Below, in pieces: positions 12,215 through 14,308 of a DNA stretch of 14,308 nt. How positions within the stretch are numbered: the stretch's first letter is position 1; every line of letters begins with the position of its first letter. The stretch is from Actinomycetota bacterium. Its GTDB lineage: Bacteria; Actinomycetota; Thermoleophilia; Solirubrobacterales; Solirubrobacteraceae. The stretch lies in assembly GCA_005788585.1 (NCBI GenBank), contig SYBY01000279.1, positions 1 through 14,308 of the forward strand. Reading direction: 5' to 3'. The position numbers were made by a program, and so were the translations under genes. Under the pieces are notes generated by a model. That model ran no database searches and had not been told where the DNA came from. It was given only the letters and a program-made list of their open reading frames with translations.

Positions 12215-13951
12215 CTAGGCTCGCGCGCCGCGCTTGCGCAGCGCGGCGAACTCCGGCCACGGCCGCGTGTTCGCGACCTGCTCGGCGGTGAGCCACGCGC
12301 GGCGCGCGGTCGCGACCGCCCAGCGCACATTCGCCAGGCGGTCGGTGCCGTGCGCGTCGCTGTCGAGCAGGATCTTCACCCCGGCCTGCGCCGCCGCCCG
12401 GGCGTGGACGTCGTCGAGGTCGCGCCGGTCCGGCGCGCCGTTGATCTCGAGCATCGTCCCGCTGCGTGCCGCCGCCTCGATGACCGCGTCGAGATCGACG
12501 TCGTAGCCGGGACGGCGGCCGAGCTTGCGTCCGCTCGGGTGGCCGATCGCGTCGATCCACGGATGCTCAACCGCGGCGACCATGCGCTTGGTCATCTCCG
12601 CGCGGGGCGTCTGAAACGCCGTGTGGACCGACGCGATGCACCAGTCCAGCTCGGCGAGCAGGTCGTCGTCGTAGTCCGGCGATCCGTCGGGCAGGAGGTT
12701 CGTCTCGGTCCCGATGAGCAGCTCGAAGTCGTCGAGGGTCGCGTTGACCGTGCGCACCCGTTCGATCTGGCGGCGCAGGGTGTCGGCGTCGACGTGATTG
12801 CCGAACCCGTGGGTCGCGGAGTGGTCGGTGATCGCGAGGTACCGGTAACCGCGCTCGATCGCCGCGTGCGCCATCTCCTCGATCGTGTTGCGCCCGTCCG
12901 AGGCGACCGTGTGGCAGTGCAGGTCGCCGAGCAGGTCGTCCTCGGTGACGAGATCCGGGACGGTGAAGCCGGGCTCCAGCTCGCCGCGCTCCTCGCGCAG
13001 CTCGGGCGGGATCCAGGGCAGGCCGAGCTTGGCGTAGACCTCCTCCTCGGTGGCGCAGCGCAGCGTCTCGCCGGTGGCGTCGTCGAGGATGCCGTACTCG
13101 CTGACGTGGAGCCCCTTCTTCACCGCGTTCTCGCGCAGGCGGATGTTGTGGCGCGCGCTGCCCGTGAAGTGCTGGAGCAGGTTGCCGAACTGGTCGGGCT
13201 CGACGACGCGCAGGTCGATGCTCAGCCCGGTGTGCGTGCGGCCCCGCGCGGCGTTCTCTCCCGCCGTCCCGGCCGACTCGATCTCCGGCAGCCCGGCCAG
13301 CGCGGCGGTGAGCGCGGCCGGGTCGTCGGCGGTGGCGATGATGTCGAGGTCCTTGACCGTGTCGGCCAGCCGCCGGGCGCTGCCGGCGAGCTCCACGCGG
13401 TTGGCGGTCGGGTGGGCACGCAGGCCCGCGACGATCGCCTCGCCCTCGCGCAGCGCCTGGGACAGCAGGACGCGCGGCGCCGGTGCGTCGCCGAGCCCCG
13501 CCTCCAGGGAGGCCAGCACGGACGCCTCGAACTTCGGCCCGAGGCCCTTGACCCCACGCAGCTGCTGCCCCTCGGCCGCGGTCTTCAGTGCGGCGAGCGA
13601 GTCGATCCCCAGCTCGGTGAACATCAGCCGCACCCGCTTGGGTCCGACGCCCGGCAGGCGCGTGATCTCCAGCAGCCCCTCGGGGTACTTGGTCTTCAGC
13701 TTCGCGCGCGCGGGGATCTCGCCGTCGACGACGAGCGCCGCGATCTTCTCCTGCAGCGTCGCCCCGATCCCGGGCAGCTCGGTCGCGCGCCCCTCGCGGG
13801 CCAGCGCCCCGACGGACTGCGTCGCCTCGCGGACCGCCTTCGCGCCGTTGCGGTAGGCGAGCACGCGGTGCGAGATCGCGCCGTCGAGCTCGTAGAGGTC
13901 GCCCAGCTCCTCGAGGGCGGCGGCGATCTCGCGGTTGGGCATCTCGGCCAT
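12215..13951 (-). CDS. polX: PolX: family X DNA polymerase with PHP 3'-5' exonuclease domain
   Basis: 578 residues from the ATG at 13951 (an ATG at 13957 would add two). It fills gaps in DNA repair. N-terminal 8-kDa-like and HhH regions (ELPGIGATLQEK, LPGVGPKRVR), then the nucleotidyltransferase core: GSARR (190-194), TVKDLD with D201 and D203, and D246 in SIDLRVV, the three metal aspartates. The PHP nuclease domain starts near 335: DLHCH (H345, H347), D352, ITDHS (D376, H377), E415 in GTETN, H443, GHPSG (H471) and DSDAH (D532, H534). All expected metal ligands are present, so both activities are likely. The 13951 start is preferred because TAGGCT lies 7 nt upstream. The last codons overlap a hairpin of the convergent operon. 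Confidence 0.95.
   Translation of the reverse strand: MAEMPNREIAAALEELGDLYELDGAISHRVLAYRNGAKAVREATQSVGALAREGRATELPGIGATLQEKIAALVVDGEIPARAKLKTKYPEGLLEITRLPGVGPKRVRLMFTELGIDSLAALKTAAEGQQLRGVKGLGPKFEASVLASLEAGLGDAPAPRVLLSQALREGEAIVAGLRAHPTANRVELAGSARRLADTVKDLDIIATADDPAALTAALAGLPEIESAGTAGENAARGRTHTGLSIDLRVVEPDQFGNLLQHFTGSARHNIRLRENAVKKGLHVSEYGILDDATGETLRCATEEEVYAKLGLPWIPPELREERGELEPGFTVPDLVTEDDLLGDLHCHTVASDGRNTIEEMAHAAIERGYRYLAITDHSATHGFGNHVDADTLRRQIERVRTVNATLDDFELLIGTETNLLPDGSPDYDDDLLAELDWCIASVHTAFQTPRAEMTKRMVAAVEHPWIDAIGHPSGRKLGRRPGYDVDLDAVIEAAARSGTMLEINGAPDRRDLDDVHARAAAQAGVKILLDSDAHGTDRLANVRWAVATARRAWLTAEQVANTRPWPEFAALRKRGARA
12226..12248 (+). terminator. Hairpin terminator of the glxA-like/DJ-1 operon, inside the end of polX
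   Basis: CGCCGCGCT (12226-12234) and AGCGCGGCG (12240-12248) form a perfect 9-bp stem with a 5-nt loop. It begins 15 nt after the DJ-1 stop. No T-tract follows. The same bases encode the last residues of PolX (LRKRGARA), so the terminator is embedded in the convergent coding sequence. Confidence 0.65.
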
Positions 13952-13958
13952 CCCCATC

Positions 13959-13964
13959 AGCCTA
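13959..13964 (-). promoter_or_regulatory. Putative -10 element (TAGGCT) of polX
   Basis: TAGGCT on the minus strand lies 7 nt before the ATG at 13951 and only 1 nt before the alternative ATG at 13957, which points to 13951 as the start of a leaderless mRNA. Confidence 0.4.
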
Positions 13965-13972
13965 CGAAGCGC

Positions 13973-13999
13973 TCAAGGCCGCACGTCGCACGCCGATCC
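13973..13999 (+). promoter_or_regulatory. FliA/SigD-like promoter of the right-hand membrane protein gene
   Basis: GCTCAAG (13971-13977) is followed by GCCGATCC at 13992-13999, with exactly 15 nt between TCAA and GCCGAT as in the sigma-28 consensus. The ATG at 14009 lies 9 nt later. It shares the 51-bp divergent gap with the polX promoter. Confidence 0.55.
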
Positions 14000-14008
14000 C
14001 CCGGGGAG

Positions 14009-14308
14009 ATGGCATCCCGCACCGACAACCTCGTCCTCGTCCGGGGAATGCGCGACACGAAGACCGTCTTCGCGCAGTGGAACGACGACCCGTGGCGGGT
14101 CGTGGGCCCATGGTTCGCGGGCTCCCTGGCGATCTCGCTCGGGCTGCTCGCGTGCGTCCTGGTCGTCGCCGCGTTCTCCACCCCGGACACGAGGTGGATG
14201 GTGCTGCCGGGGTTCGGCGCCGCGCCCGCCGGCGAGCAGGTCGGCTTCTACCTCTTCCGCAACGGCCTGGTCCTCGCCCTCCACGCGCTGGCGTGCGGGG
14301 CCGGATTC
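14009..14308 (+). CDS. N-terminal part of a membrane protein, possibly SpoIIM-like
   Basis: 100 codons are visible, open to the window edge. A polar N-terminus (MASRTDNLVLVRGMRDTKTV) is followed by a membrane helix at about 35-56 (WFAGSLAISLGLLACVLVVAAF), an extracytoplasmic-looking loop, and the start of a second helix (FYLFRNGLVLALHALACGAG). The N-x-L-V-L-A-L pattern in the second helix faintly recalls the stage II sporulation protein M family, but this is weak. GGGGAG directly abuts the ATG, too close for a ribosome binding site, so a leaderless transcript from the promoter just upstream is more likely. An in-frame ATG at 14048 is an alternative start. Confidence 0.7.
   Translation, partial: MASRTDNLVLVRGMRDTKTVFAQWNDDPWRVVGPWFAGSLAISLGLLACVLVVAAFSTPDTRWMVLPGFGAAPAGEQVGFYLFRNGLVLALHALACGAGF

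Noticed and set aside
1..14308. CRISPR arrays, tRNA/rRNA genes, insertion sequences, prophage or defence islands
   Set aside because: No regularly spaced repeats, cloverleaf-like sequence, transposase or integrase motifs, or recognisable defence genes were seen; base composition looks uniform.

Overview
This is a very GC-rich, densely packed bacterial chromosome segment with no RNA gene, CRISPR array, insertion sequence or prophage visible. The gene content, the GC-rich codon use and the leaderless-looking starts suggest a deep-branching actinobacterium, most likely Solirubrobacterales/Thermoleophilia (Conexibacter, Patulibacter, Solirubrobacter or a relative). That placement is inference from gene style, not from a marker gene. 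No stretch over 300 bases lacks a gene; the largest gap is 159 bp (10399-10557).

Layout. (1) 1-1075: the first codons of a possible PAC2-family gene running left, divergent from an OB-fold/HD-domain 3'-5' exoribonuclease (YhaM-like), which ends at a strong 38-nt hairpin shared with the convergent M48 metallopeptidase gene. (2) 1076-3045, minus strand: a translationally coupled trio (two half-length TauE/SafE-like membrane proteins and a 57-residue membrane protein joined by 4-bp stop/start overlaps), followed by the M48 peptidase. (3) 3065-4401, plus strand: trehalose-6-phosphate phosphatase coupled to a four-helix membrane protein of unknown function. (4) 4464-5684: an EAL-HDOD signalling protein behind a FliA/SigD-like promoter. 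(5) 5677-6381 minus: a DUF554 membrane protein. (6) 6423-9009 plus: a GT4-type glycosyltransferase and a 14-helix MFS exporter. (7) 8920-10398 minus: a ferric-reductase/NADPH-oxidase-like flavohaem membrane protein, overlapping the exporter tail-to-tail by 90 bp. (8) 10558-12211 plus: a GlxA-type AraC regulator and a stand-alone DJ-1/PfpI (isonitrile hydratase-like) protein. (9) 12215-13951 minus: PolX DNA polymerase/PHP nuclease. (10) 14009-end: the start of an unidentified membrane protein.

Regulation is the most unusual aspect. Several first genes have a TANNNT-like -10 hexamer exactly 7 nt before the start codon and no Shine-Dalgarno site, the geometry of leaderless mRNAs. Four other starts (4464, 7447, 10398, 14009) are preceded by a second motif, TCAAG, a 14-15 nt spacer, then G(C/G)CGA(T/G), which resembles promoters of the FliA/SigD/WhiG sigma class and also sits 6-9 nt from the start. 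An internal operon gene (11543) instead has a clear GAGGAG ribosome binding site. I see no single new defence or biosynthetic system. The best candidates for new biology are the two promoter classes, the palindromic shared -10 between tauE-like and otsB, the split TauE pair with its 57-residue partner, and the flavohaem reductase with an extra C-terminal helix.
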